Of a stretch of 21,348 nt of DNA, positions 15,270-21,348 are shown one piece after another. Within the stretch, counting starts at the first letter, position 1, and each line of letters begins with the position of its first letter. Below the pieces are notes generated by a model. It saw only the letters and a list, made by a program, of their open reading frames with translations, did no database searches and had not been told where the DNA came from. The translations under genes and the position numbers were made by a program. Source of the stretch: JAICTV01 sp035634055 (GTDB taxonomy: Bacteria > Planctomycetota > Phycisphaerae > Tepidisphaerales > Tepidisphaeraceae); contig DASQDR010000191.1 of assembly GCA_035634055.1 (NCBI GenBank), forward strand, positions 1-21,348, written 5' to 3'.

Positions 15270-15558
15270 CGTTCATCCGGCGCCCGAGGTCATCGATCAC
15301 CCCATGCGCGTGCCACATGATCAAAAACGCCACGCACAGCAACGCGCAGATCAGCACGTCTCCCCAGAATGTCTTGAACCGCAGCCGCAGCCCGTGCACG
15401 ATCAGGTACTGCCGCACCAGCGAGATGTACCGGTCGCCGCCGATCAGCCAGACGTACCACCCCCACAGCGACTGGAGCGTCAGGACCGTCGCGTAGATCG
15501 TGACGACCCACCCGAGCAGGTAACGCCAGAGGATGAAGAAGTCGACGTCCCGTAACAT
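15238..15558 (-). CDS. Small two-helix membrane protein of unknown function
   Basis: A 106-residue protein with hydrophobic segments at about 8-40 (aromatic-rich, FILWRYLLGWVV and LWGWYVWLIGG) and 66-83 (WGDVLICALLCVAFLIMW), linked by a basic stretch (LRLRFKTF). The C-terminus is short and charged. Its end overlaps the start of the coiled-coil membrane-anchored protein, which argues that both genes are real and co-expressed, perhaps as a membrane complex. No family was recognised. Confidence 0.55.
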   Translation of the reverse strand: MLRDVDFFILWRYLLGWVVTIYATVLTLQSLWGWYVWLIGGDRYISLVRQYLIVHGLRLRFKTFWGDVLICALLCVAFLIMWHAHGVIDDLGRRMNDVRRISTQSR

Positions 15559-15568
15559 GCGAGCGGCG

Positions 15569-15655
15569 GAGCGATCGAGCGACGAGGCGAGAAAGGGAAA
15601 CGCCAGCGGCCCACGGCGCGCTCAACCACATTTCCCTTCGTCGCTCCGTCGCTTC
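15569..15655. repeat. Imperfect inverted repeat downstream of yggS
   Basis: The left arm (15569-15600, GAGCGATCGAGCGACGA through AAAGGGAAA) is an imperfect reverse complement of the right arm (15631-15655, TTTCCCTTCGTCGCTCCGTC), with a 30-bp spacer. It fills most of the 119-bp gap between yggS and the two-helix membrane protein gene. It may be a dispersed repeat or a transcription-ending hairpin; there is no clear T-run. Confidence 0.5.
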
Positions 15656-15677
15656 ATTGCTCGGCCCCTTCGTCTTC

Positions 15678-16463
15678 TCATTCCTCGCCCATCTCTTCAT
15701 CGGCCACTTTGCCGCCGAACAGCAGCGTGCCGACGCGGACCATAGTGGCGCCTTCCTCGATCGCCTGCTCGAAATCGTTGCTCATGCCCATGCTGAGGTG
15801 GCGCAGGCTGGTGCCGCCGATCTTGTGCCACTTCATCTCCTCGAAGATCTCGCGCGTGCGGGTGAAGACGCGCCTGGCGTCGTCCGGCGAGCCCTCCAGC
15901 GCGGCCAAGGTCATCAGGCCGAGCAGTTGCAGGTTGGGCATGGTGTCGATCTGCTCGGCGAGGTGGACCGCCGCCCCCACGGCGACCCCGTGCTTCTGCG
16001 CCTCCTCGCTGGCGTTGACCTGCATGAGCACCGGGATGCGCTTGCCGGTCTTGGCCGCCTGCGCGTCGATCTCCTCGGCCAGCCGCAGGCTGTCGATCGT
16101 CTGCACCAGGCTCACGATCGGGAGGATCGGCTTGACCTTGTTGCGCTGGAGGTGCCCGATCATGTGCCAGCGGATCTTCGGCGCCGCGGCGGCGCCGCCG
16201 CCGCCGCCGGGCTCGCCCAGCGGCTGCCGGCGGGAGAATTGCTCGTTGACCTGCGCCGCCCGCTGTTGAAGCACCTGCACGCGGCTCTCGCCAAGGTCGG
16301 TCACGCCCAGCGCCAGGATCTCGCGGATCTGCTCGGGGGCGGCGGTCTTGGTGACGGCGATCAGCGTCACCTCGGCCGGGTCGCGCTTCGCCCGCGCGCA
16401 CGCGGCGTTGATCCGCTCCCTGACCTGGTCCAGCTTTTCCGCAAGCGGCGACTTTTTAGCCAC
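15678..16463 (-). CDS. yggS: YggS/PROSC family pyridoxal-phosphate homeostasis protein
   Basis: A 261-residue PLP-binding TIM-barrel protein. The PLP lysine is in LIAVTKTA, about 35 residues in; GESRVQ, WHMIGHLQRNK, VQTIDSL, LMQVN, LQLLGLMTL, LSMGMSNDFEQAIEEGATMVRVG and the final LLFGG follow in family order. It buffers free PLP and affects amino-acid homeostasis. The GTG start at 16463 has AAGGAG 8 nt upstream; the frame is open further but without conserved residues. An insertion of about 20 residues (RRQPLGEPGGGGGAAAA), encoded by a CCG/GCC-rich run, lies just before the WHMIGHLQ strand, where homologues have a short loop; it should not touch the PLP site. Confidence 0.93.
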   Translation of the reverse strand: MAKKSPLAEKLDQVRERINAACARAKRDPAEVTLIAVTKTAAPEQIREILALGVTDLGESRVQVLQQRAAQVNEQFSRRQPLGEPGGGGGAAAAPKIRWHMIGHLQRNKVKPILPIVSLVQTIDSLRLAEEIDAQAAKTGKRIPVLMQVNASEEAQKHGVAVGAAVHLAEQIDTMPNLQLLGLMTLAALEGSPDDARRVFTRTREIFEEMKWHKIGGTSLRHLSMGMSNDFEQAIEEGATMVRVGTLLFGGKVADEEMGEE

Positions 16464-16471
16464 GCAACCGA

Positions 16472-16477
16472 CTCCTT
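16472..16477 (-). promoter_or_regulatory. Shine-Dalgarno fixing the yggS GTG start
   Basis: AAGGAG on the minus strand, 8 nt before the GTG at 16463. It selects this start over an in-frame ATG at 16592, which would add 43 residues with no family similarity. Confidence 0.75.
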
Positions 16478-16558
16478 CCGGGGCTCTCGGGCGAACGCAC
16501 CCGAGGTAAGCGGCGATTATAGGGGCGGGGGGCGCGAGGGTGTAGACTACGATCGAAC

Positions 16559-17212
16559 ATGACCCCGCCGCCGCCGCCGCCGCCGCCAGCACCGGGACCG
16601 CAGCCGTCGACGCCGGACTTCGCGGCGAACCGTCTCGCGCAGGCGATCGTGCGGCTGGACGCGCTCAATGCTGAGGATCCGAACGTCGAGGTCGTCGACG
16701 GCGCGCCGCAGCCGAAGGAACTCGTCTACGCGAGGCGGATGACGCGCTGGCTCGACGCGCTGGAGCCGCAGGCGTCCGAGCCCCTTCGCCTGGCCGCGCG
16801 CGCGCAGCACCTGATGCGCTGGCGGATCCCGCGCGATACGTTCCCCATGGATCGCGCGGGCTACCTCCGCTGGCGGACGACGCTCTACGACTTCCACGCC
16901 GACCAAGCCGCCGAGGTGCTGCGCGAGGTGGGCTACGACCCGGCGACGAGCGACCGCGTGCGCGCGCTGATCCGCAAGCAGGACCTCAAGATCGACCCGG
17001 ACGCGCAGACGCTGGAGGACGTCATCTGCCTGGTCTTCCTGGAGAGCTATCTCGGGGCGTTTTCCAACGAGCACGACGAGGAAAAGCTCGTCCGCATCCT
17101 GCGCAAGACCTGGAAGAAAATGTCGCCCCGCGGCCACGCCGCCGCCCTGACCCTCCCGCTCGGCCCGCGCGAGCAGGCGCTGGTTGCCAAGGCCCTCGCC
17201 AGCGACGCCTGA
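16559..17212 (+). CDS. DUF4202 family protein
   Basis: A 217-residue soluble protein matching the DUF4202 pattern as I know it: RLDALNAEDPN, ELVYARRMTRWLDAL, LRLAARAQHLMRWRIPRD, GYLRWRTTLYDFHA, REVGYD, QTLEDVICLVFLE and LRKTWKKMSPRGH, in that order. Conserved His, Arg and Asp/Glu residues in an all-helical fold hint at a metal-dependent hydrolase of HD type, but no activity is established. An N-terminal run of eight prolines comes from a CCG triplet tract (16565-16588) and is not part of the family core. The gene diverges from yggS over 95 bp and ends 4 bp from the end of the convergent peroxiredoxin gene. No Shine-Dalgarno is seen. Confidence 0.85.
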   Translation: MTPPPPPPPPAPGPQPSTPDFAANRLAQAIVRLDALNAEDPNVEVVDGAPQPKELVYARRMTRWLDALEPQASEPLRLAARAQHLMRWRIPRDTFPMDRAGYLRWRTTLYDFHADQAAEVLREVGYDPATSDRVRALIRKQDLKIDPDAQTLEDVICLVFLESYLGAFSNEHDEEKLVRILRKTWKKMSPRGHAAALTLPLGPREQALVAKALASDA

Positions 17213-17216
17213 GCTT

Positions 17217-17747
17217 TCACCGAGACGCGCCCGTCCGCTCGCCGCCCTCGTTGTCGCGCTGCGCCCAGAGGTCGTCGATCATCGCCGCCTGCTCGAGTTG
17301 CTCGACCGATCGCGGCTCCTTCGTCGGCTGTTCCTGGTAGAAGGCAACCCGGCCGTTCTTGTCCACCACGACCGTCCCGCGCTTGCCCGCGTTGTACGGC
17401 TCCTCGCCCGCGAACATGCCGTACGCCTTGACCACCTTGCGGCTGGTGTCGGCCAGCAGGTCGTAGGGGATGTTGTACTGCTTGCGGAACGCCGCGTGGG
17501 AGAACGGGCTGTCGGTGCTGACGCCAAAGACCACGGTGTCGGCGTCCGGCCCGTTCAGCCGGTCGAACGCCGGGCCGAACGTGCAGTGTTCTTGCGTGCA
17601 CGTGGGCGAGAAATCCATCGGGTAAAACAGCAGCATCACCTTCTTCTTCCCGCGGTAATCGGCCAGGCGGACCGGGTTTTTATCCTGGTTGAGCAATGTA
17701 AAGTCCGGGGCGGCGTCGCCGACTTTCAAGGGTGCGTTGTCTGCCAT
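17217..17747 (-). CDS. Peroxiredoxin (AhpC/TSA, BCP-like)
   Basis: A 176-residue thiol peroxidase. VGDAAPDFTLLNQ opens the thioredoxin fold, and PMDFSPTCTQEHC carries the Pxxx(T/S)xxC active site, with peroxidatic C50 and a candidate resolving C55 in the BCP-like C-x4-C spacing. FGVSTDSPFSHAAFRKQY, YDLLADTSRKVVKAYG and RGTVVVDKNGRV complete the fold. It reduces hydrogen peroxide or alkyl hydroperoxides in the cytoplasm using thioredoxin-like donors. The ATG at 17747 has AAGGAG 8 nt upstream. It is longer at the C-terminus than BCP by a charged tail. It is divergent from the DUF2103 gene and convergent with the DUF4202 gene. Confidence 0.93.
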   Translation of the reverse strand: MADNAPLKVGDAAPDFTLLNQDKNPVRLADYRGKKKVMLLFYPMDFSPTCTQEHCTFGPAFDRLNGPDADTVVFGVSTDSPFSHAAFRKQYNIPYDLLADTSRKVVKAYGMFAGEEPYNAGKRGTVVVDKNGRVAFYQEQPTKEPRSVEQLEQAAMIDDLWAQRDNEGGERTGASR

Positions 17748-17857
17748 CGTGGGTGCTCCTTCACGTTGAGGTGCGATCGCGAGTAAAGGCAAATCGTATA
17801 CCGTCGTTGCGCCGAGCCGTGGGCGGGGCCAAGCGCGTCCGGCGGCGCGGGTTGCAC

Positions 17858-17863
17858 TATACT
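17858..17863 (+). promoter_or_regulatory. Candidate -10 element for the DUF2103-tsaC transcript
   Basis: TATACT, a near-consensus -10 box, ends 7 nt before the ATG at 17871. No Shine-Dalgarno lies between them and there is no obvious -35, so a leaderless start is likely. This is the clearest promoter-like site in the window. Confidence 0.45.
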
Positions 17864-17870
17864 GCCGGGA

Positions 17871-18155
17871 ATGAAGTTCGGGCGGATCAAGCGACAGCAC
17901 GGTCGGGTCGGCGGGTTGGACGCGATCCTCAACCGCATCATCGCCGACTGCCCGCACGTCAGCCGGATCGTCCCCGGGCGGATCAAGGTCCGCCGCGGCA
18001 AGACGCCGCCAAACTTCAAGGTGCAGTACGCGACGGAGTCGGGGCTCAAGTGCCTGTACACCGGGACCGGCACGGTGCAGGAGGTCTTCCTCATCTGCTC
18101 CGATGAGACTCAGGCGCGGGCGTGGCTGGTAAGTGAAGGAATTGCGGTCGAATGA
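17871..18155 (+). CDS. Small DUF2103-like protein
   Basis: A 94-residue basic protein. The layout KRQHGRV-GGLDAILNRI, then VSRIVPGRIKVRRGK, a strand segment FKVQYATESGLKCLY, and GTVQEVFLI matches DUF2103 (a predicted metal-binding family): His near the start, a PGRI block and a final VQEVF block. The function is unknown. The stop overlaps the ATG of the Sua5/TsaC gene (ATGA, 18152-18155), so it is translationally coupled to a tRNA-modification enzyme. The basic, compact fold also recalls eIF1/SUI1, but it lacks that family's signature. The start at 17871 follows TATACT by 7 nt. Confidence 0.75.
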   Translation: MKFGRIKRQHGRVGGLDAILNRIIADCPHVSRIVPGRIKVRRGKTPPNFKVQYATESGLKCLYTGTGTVQEVFLICSDETQARAWLVSEGIAVE

Positions 18156-19138
18156 GCATGCGCGAGGTCATCCAGGCATCGGCGATCCTCCGCGGGGGCG
18201 GGCTGGTCGCGTTCCCGACGGAGACGGTCTACGGCCTCGGCGCCGACGCGACCAACCCGGACGCCGTGGCGAAGATCTTCGCCGCCAAGGGCCGGCCCGG
18301 CACCAACCCGCTGATCTGCCACGTCGCCGACGAGGCGATGGCGCGGCGCTACGCGGCCACCTGGCCCGACGTCGCCACCAAGCTGGCGCAGAAGTTCTGG
18401 CCCGGCCCGCTCACGCTCGTGCTGCCGCGCACGGACGACATTGCCGGCGAAGCGACGGCGGGGCTGGCGACCGTCGGGCTGCGGGCGCCGGACCACCCGC
18501 TCACTCTCCAGTTATTGCGCGTGTTCGACCGCCCGCTGGCCGGGCCGAGCGCCAACCGATCCAATCACGTCAGCCCGACAACCGCGGACCACGTGCGCGA
18601 GGATCTTAACGGCGCTGTGGACATGATCCTCGACGGCGGGGCGTGCACGGTGGGGATCGAGTCGACGGTGCTGGACCTGACCGGCGACCGCCCGACCATC
18701 CTTCGGCCGGGGAGCGTGGCGCGGGAGCAGATCGAGGCGGAGATCGGGCCGGTCGCGGTGGACGAGTCGCACCACGACCCCGCGCTGCCCGCCACCAGCC
18801 CCGGCCGGCAGCCCAAGCACTACGCGCCGCGCGCCGCCGCCTACCGCTTCGACCGCCAGCGCATCGCGGCAGTGCTGGAGTTCATCGTCCACCAGGGCGG
18901 CGACCCCCCGGCGATGATCTTCATCGGAAACGCGCCCGCGCAGATGCACATCATCCCGCTCAACGGCATCGCCGAGATCCGCTCCGACCCGGCCGACTGC
19001 GCGCGCACGCTCTACGCGGTCCTCCGCCGGCTGGACCGGGCGAACGTGAAGACCATCCTGATCGAGCTGCCGCCGGACGAGCCCCAATGGCTGGCCGTTC
19101 GTGACCGAATCCTCCGGGCGACACAGGATCTGCCTTAG
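18152..19138 (+). CDS. tsaC: Sua5/TsaC threonylcarbamoyl-AMP synthase
   Basis: A 328-residue enzyme making threonylcarbamoyl-AMP from threonine, bicarbonate and ATP for t6A37 of ANN-decoding tRNAs. The YrdC domain (about 1-200) has FPTETVYGLGADA, KGRPGTNPLICHV, KFWPGPLTLVLP, VGLRAPDHPL, GPSANRSNHVSPTTA and GIESTVLDL, covering the nucleotide- and bicarbonate-binding surfaces. After SPGRQPKHYAPRA comes the Sua5-type C-terminal domain (about 225-328), so it is the long form. Translation is coupled to the DUF2103 gene by ATGA; the ATG at 18152 has AAGGA 11 nt upstream. It is a housekeeping gene in ordinary context. Confidence 0.94.
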   Translation: MSMREVIQASAILRGGGLVAFPTETVYGLGADATNPDAVAKIFAAKGRPGTNPLICHVADEAMARRYAATWPDVATKLAQKFWPGPLTLVLPRTDDIAGEATAGLATVGLRAPDHPLTLQLLRVFDRPLAGPSANRSNHVSPTTADHVREDLNGAVDMILDGGACTVGIESTVLDLTGDRPTILRPGSVAREQIEAEIGPVAVDESHHDPALPATSPGRQPKHYAPRAAAYRFDRQRIAAVLEFIVHQGGDPPAMIFIGNAPAQMHIIPLNGIAEIRSDPADCARTLYAVLRRLDRANVKTILIELPPDEPQWLAVRDRILRATQDLP

Positions 19139-19150
19139 GCGCCGCCGGCG

Positions 19151-19171
19151 CGGCGGCGGCGGCGGCGGCGG
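19151..19171. repeat. (CGG)7 triplet run
   Basis: A perfect CGG tract 12 bp after the tsaC stop. With the preceding GCCGCCGGCG it could fold into a G+C-only hairpin, but no T-run follows. Confidence 0.8.
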
Positions 19172-19268
19172 TCGTTCCATTTCAGCAACTCGCGCCTGCG
19201 CGACGCCCCAGCGCCATCGGTTCAACCGGCGTGGAATGAACTGCCGGACTTGGCAGTTGGCTACCTTG

Positions 19269-19291
19269 TTAGGGCAGCATGCTGGTGCTAA
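19269..19291. promoter_or_regulatory. Dyad element upstream of the PEP-CTERM gene
   Basis: A perfect 10-bp palindrome, CAGCATGCTG (19275-19284), is flanked by TTAG on the left and CTAA on the right, giving an interrupted dyad. A 7-bp hairpin (19239-19245 with 19252-19258) lies just upstream. The 239-bp gap is less G+C-rich than elsewhere and probably holds the promoter. Operator function is a guess. Confidence 0.25.
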
Positions 19292-19377
19292 AGTTCGTTG
19301 GATCAGCTCGGTTGCATCCGTGGGTCGCCACCTTGTGGCCGGTATCAGATGCACCGGGTTTTACCGAGGGTTATGAG

Positions 19378-19977
19378 ATGCGGCACGCACGGGTATCGAA
19401 GCGGGTCCTTTCCCTGTCACTGATTTCGCTCCTCCTGCCCTCGGTCGTCAGCGCGGCGACGTGGAATGAGGGAACCAACGGTGACTTATCGGGTGACCGC
19501 CTGAGCCCCACGAGCCTCACCTTGTCCCTCGGCACCAACTCCGTCACCGCCACCTCCGGCGGCAGCCCGACTGTCGACCGCGAGTACCTCCACGTGACGC
19601 TCCCGGCGGGGCTCCAGCTCTCGGCCATCAACGTCGCCTCCTACGCCGGGACCGATTCCAAGGCGTTCATCGGCGTGCAGAGCGGCTCGACCATGACGGT
19701 CGACCCGGCCGCCCCCAGCGCCGCAACGCTGCTCGGCTACTACCACTTCCTTGAGGACGACCTCGGCACCAACGTGCTGGACGACATGGCCACGGGGCCC
19801 GGCGCCATCGGATTCACCCCTCCGCTGGCTGGCAGCGATTACACCTTCTGGATGCAGCAGACCGGCGCGCCGGCGACGTACCAGCTCGATTTCGTCACGG
19901 TTCCCGAGCCGGTGGGCCTGACCCTGCTGGCGGTCGCCGGCGCCGCCTTGTTCGCTCGCCGGCGCGCTCGCGGGTGA
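19378..19977 (+). CDS. PEP-CTERM sorting domain protein, secreted
   Basis: A 199-residue exported protein. A basic N-region and hydrophobic core (about 9-22) end in VVSA-A, giving cleavage after residue 26. The mature part begins TWNEGTNGDLSGDR, is Ser/Thr/Gly-rich and looks all-beta. The C-terminus is a complete PEP-CTERM: VPEP, a hydrophobic helix (VGLTLLAVAGAALFA) and a basic end (RRRARG). Exosortase is expected to cut at the PEP motif and place the protein at the surface or in exopolysaccharide. No exosortase is in the window. The ATG at 19378 has GAGGG 7 nt upstream. The mature domain's function is unknown; the beta pattern could be a carbohydrate-binding or DUF-type shell. Confidence 0.88.
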   Translation: MRHARVSKRVLSLSLISLLLPSVVSAATWNEGTNGDLSGDRLSPTSLTLSLGTNSVTATSGGSPTVDREYLHVTLPAGLQLSAINVASYAGTDSKAFIGVQSGSTMTVDPAAPSAATLLGYYHFLEDDLGTNVLDDMATGPGAIGFTPPLAGSDYTFWMQQTGAPATYQLDFVTVPEPVGLTLLAVAGAALFARRRARG

Positions 19978-20077
19978 TCATCCGCCTGACCAAAGCCTAA
20001 GGGCGAAGCCACGCCACCCGGAGCCGCCGACGGTCGGCGGTCCGGCGCCGGCGCTCGCGCGCCCGGTGGTCGTGAGC

Positions 20078-20083
20078 TACCAT
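20078..20083 (+). promoter_or_regulatory. Candidate -10 element for the phosphoesterase mRNA
   Basis: TACCAT lies 6 nt before the ATG at 20090, with no Shine-Dalgarno between them. It supports 20090 over the upstream in-frame GTG at 20066. No -35 box is visible. Confidence 0.3.
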
Positions 20084-20089
20084 CGTGCG

Positions 20090-20986
20090 ATGGCCGCCTC
20101 CAGAAAGCCCCGTTCCCCGGTTGGCAGTTCCTCGCCCTCGCGCGCGTCCCGCTCGCCCGGCGCGTCCCGCGCGTCCGCCGACGCCGGCGGCGGCGGGCGG
20201 TCGTTGAGCGAGTATCACCGCAAGCGCAACTTCACCTCCACGCCCGAGCCGAGGGGCGACGCCAACGCCGACGCCAAGCGGGCGGCGAAGAAGAAGGAAC
20301 TCTTCTTCTGCGTGCAGAAGCACCTCGCCTCCCACCTGCACTACGACTTCCGCCTGGAGCACAAGGGGGTCCTGCTGTCCTGGGCGGTGCCCAAGGGGCC
20401 ATCGCTCAACCCGGCGGACAAGCGGCTGGCGATGCGCGTCGAAGATCACCCGTGGGACTACCGCGAGTTCGAGGGCGTCATCCCCGAAGGGTACGGGGCG
20501 GGCATCGTCATGCTCTGGGACCGCGGCACCTGGCGCCCGGAGCCGGGCTTCGAGGACATCGACCGCGCGCTGGAGAAGGGCGAGCTGAAACTCGCGCTCG
20601 ACGGCGTGAAGCTCAAGGGATCATGGGTCATCGTCCGCACCGGCGGCGGACGGTGGGGCAAGCCGGCCCTGGACGAGAACGGGCAGAGCCGCTCGTGGCT
20701 GCTCATCAAGCACCGCGATGAATGGGCCGGCGAGGTCGACATCGCCACCTTCGCCGCGCGCAGCGTCAAGAGCGACGGGGAGTTCCAGGATATCTTGGCG
20801 CAGGAAAATCCCGACGTCTGGGAAAGCCACAAGCCCGCCGAGGGCGGGGCGGCCGGGAAGATGCTGACCGAGATCATCGCCAAGGCGGCCGCGCTGAAGG
20901 CGGGGCGGGCCCCGACCAAGGGGAAGCCAGATTCGAAGCCGAAAGCGAAGTCACAGCCGAAGGTGAAGCGGCAAACACGTCGCTGA
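20090..20986 (+). CDS. Stand-alone LigD-type 3'-phosphoesterase domain protein
   Basis: A 298-residue protein with the phosphoesterase (PE) module of bacterial DNA ligase D but no ligase or polymerase domain. LSEYHRKRNF opens it; QKHLASHLHYDFRLE and RVEDHPWDY follow. H78, H84, D86, R88, H120 and Y124 have the spacing of the catalytic residues I recall for Pseudomonas LigD PE. GVIPEGYGAG, WDRGTW and SWLLIKHRDEWA complete the fold. PE removes 3'-phosphates and 3'-ribonucleosides at DNA ends before end joining. The first 35 residues are Ser/Arg/Pro-rich and the last 50 Lys-rich, so DNA binding by the tails is likely. No Ku or ligase gene is in the window. An alternative GTG start lies at 20066. 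Confidence 0.9.
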   Translation: MAASRKPRSPVGSSSPSRASRSPGASRASADAGGGGRSLSEYHRKRNFTSTPEPRGDANADAKRAAKKKELFFCVQKHLASHLHYDFRLEHKGVLLSWAVPKGPSLNPADKRLAMRVEDHPWDYREFEGVIPEGYGAGIVMLWDRGTWRPEPGFEDIDRALEKGELKLALDGVKLKGSWVIVRTGGGRWGKPALDENGQSRSWLLIKHRDEWAGEVDIATFAARSVKSDGEFQDILAQENPDVWESHKPAEGGAAGKMLTEIIAKAAALKAGRAPTKGKPDSKPKAKSQPKVKRQTRR

Positions 20987-21059
20987 ACACCCCACGACGG
21001 CGCGTGCCGGCGCGGCTGCGGGCTAATGCGCCGATCAGGCCACGACCCTTCCCGCGCAG

Positions 21060-21100
21060 AAAAAAGCCACGCCTGGCGGATGAGCCGCCAGGCGTGGCTT
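21060..21100 (-). terminator. Intrinsic terminator of the partial PEP-CTERM gene
   Basis: A perfect 16-bp stem (21064-21079 with 21085-21100) encloses the loop ATGAG. On the minus strand it ends in a run of six Ts (A-run 21060-21065 on the plus strand), 26 bp after the stop of the dockerin/PEP-CTERM gene. It may also help end the convergent phosphoesterase mRNA, although that side has no T-run. Confidence 0.88.
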
Positions 21101-21125
21101 GTGCAAAAGACTTTACGTCAGACCA

Positions 21126-21348
21126 TTAGTTCCCGCGGCGACGCCGGCGGCCGAGCAGCCCGATGGCGGCCGCGGCGAGCAGGCCGAGCGAGCCCGGCTC
21201 CGGGACGACGGTGTAGCCCATCGACTCCAGCATCGCCGCCGCTTCCGGCTGCGCCCCCGGCAGGTCCAGCACGCCGCCGCCGGCACCGGTGAAGTTGCCG
21301 GCCCAGAAGCCGACGTCCACGCCGTCGACGTCGCCGTCGTAGTCCCAG
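21126..21348 (-). CDS. Partial dockerin-like/PEP-CTERM protein (C-terminal end, cut by window end)
   Basis: The frame is open from the stop at 21126 through the window edge, giving the last 73 or so residues of a larger protein. The visible part begins WDYDGDVDGVDVGFWAGNF, an Asp/Gly calcium-loop pattern like half a type I dockerin repeat, as planctomycete surface proteins often have before a PEP-CTERM. After a short linker the protein ends in VVPEP, a hydrophobic helix (SLGLLAAAAIGLLG) and RRRRRGN, a complete sorting signal. Export and exosortase processing are expected. The N-terminal domains, and hence the function, are outside the window. The terminator at 21060-21100 follows. Confidence 0.85.
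   Translation of the reverse strand, partial: WDYDGDVDGVDVGFWAGNFTGAGGGVLDLPGAQPEAAAMLESMGYTVVPEPGSLGLLAAAAIGLLGRRRRRGN

Noticed and set aside
15290..15700. Minus-strand open frame of 136 codons
   Set aside because: It overlaps two better-supported genes in another frame, and its N-terminal part is translated repeat.
17871..18155. eIF1/SUI1 (YciH) translation factor
   Set aside because: The size and basic nature fit, but the PGRI and VQEVF blocks match DUF2103 better and SUI1 signatures are missing.
19251..19265. Sigma-54 type promoter (TGGCAG start) before the PEP-CTERM gene
   Set aside because: The -24 half resembles TGGCAC, but the -12 position reads TACC and not TTGC, so the element is incomplete.
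19211..19265. tRNA-like arm (GGTTCAA)
   Set aside because: No acceptor stem, D arm or anticodon arm can be folded around it.

Overview
The window is about 70% G+C and gene-dense. It looks like chromosome from a Gram-negative, probably planctomycete-type bacterium, possibly Phycisphaerae; this assignment is inference. The pointers are one complete PEP-CTERM (exosortase-sorted) protein, a second partial one carrying a dockerin-like Asp/Gly loop, paired bactofilins, LPS-core style glycosyltransferase and kinase genes, DUF4202 and DUF2103 proteins, and several short dispersed repeats. No rRNA, tRNA, CRISPR array, transposase, integrase or phage gene was seen.

Layout. 1-7635 is a leftward block: a truncated membrane protein, a polytopic GT-C type glycosyltransferase overlapping it by ATGA, a Tat-exported calcineurin-like phosphoesterase, a glycogen/starch-synthase-like glycosyltransferase, and a GH15 glucoamylase-like enzyme fused to a C-terminal two-cluster ferredoxin domain. 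7913-11463 is rightward: two small membrane proteins (one a zinc ribbon split around two membrane helices), a membrane-anchored alpha/beta hydrolase, and two bactofilins, the second with an N-terminal zinc ribbon. 11587-16463 is leftward: a GT9 heptosyltransferase-like enzyme, a tandem WaaP-like double kinase, a Rho_N/SAP-like coiled-coil membrane protein, a small membrane protein and the PLP-binding protein YggS. 16559-21348 is mixed: DUF4202 (+), a peroxiredoxin (-), a DUF2103 gene overlapping a Sua5/TsaC gene (+), a PEP-CTERM protein (+), a stand-alone LigD-type 3'-phosphoesterase (+) and a partial dockerin/PEP-CTERM protein (-).

How the genes fit together. The glycogen-synthase-like enzyme and the GH15-ferredoxin fusion form an alpha-glucan pair, with a strong hairpin terminator between them. 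The kinase and GT9 genes overlap by GTGA and probably act together on a lipopolysaccharide-like core. DUF2103 and TsaC are translationally coupled. The two bactofilins suggest a cytoskeletal or envelope scaffold unit.

The most unusual items are the GH15-ferredoxin fusion, whose second cluster motif is CxxDxxC; a Cys-rich patch beside the active-site motif of its partner glycosyltransferase; the double WaaP-like kinase; and several genes with a -10-like hexamer 6-7 nt before the start codon, suggesting leaderless mRNAs. All gaps between genes are under 300 bases. The largest, 7636-7912 between the divergent GH15 and membrane-protein genes, probably holds both promoters, but I could not place a convincing one.
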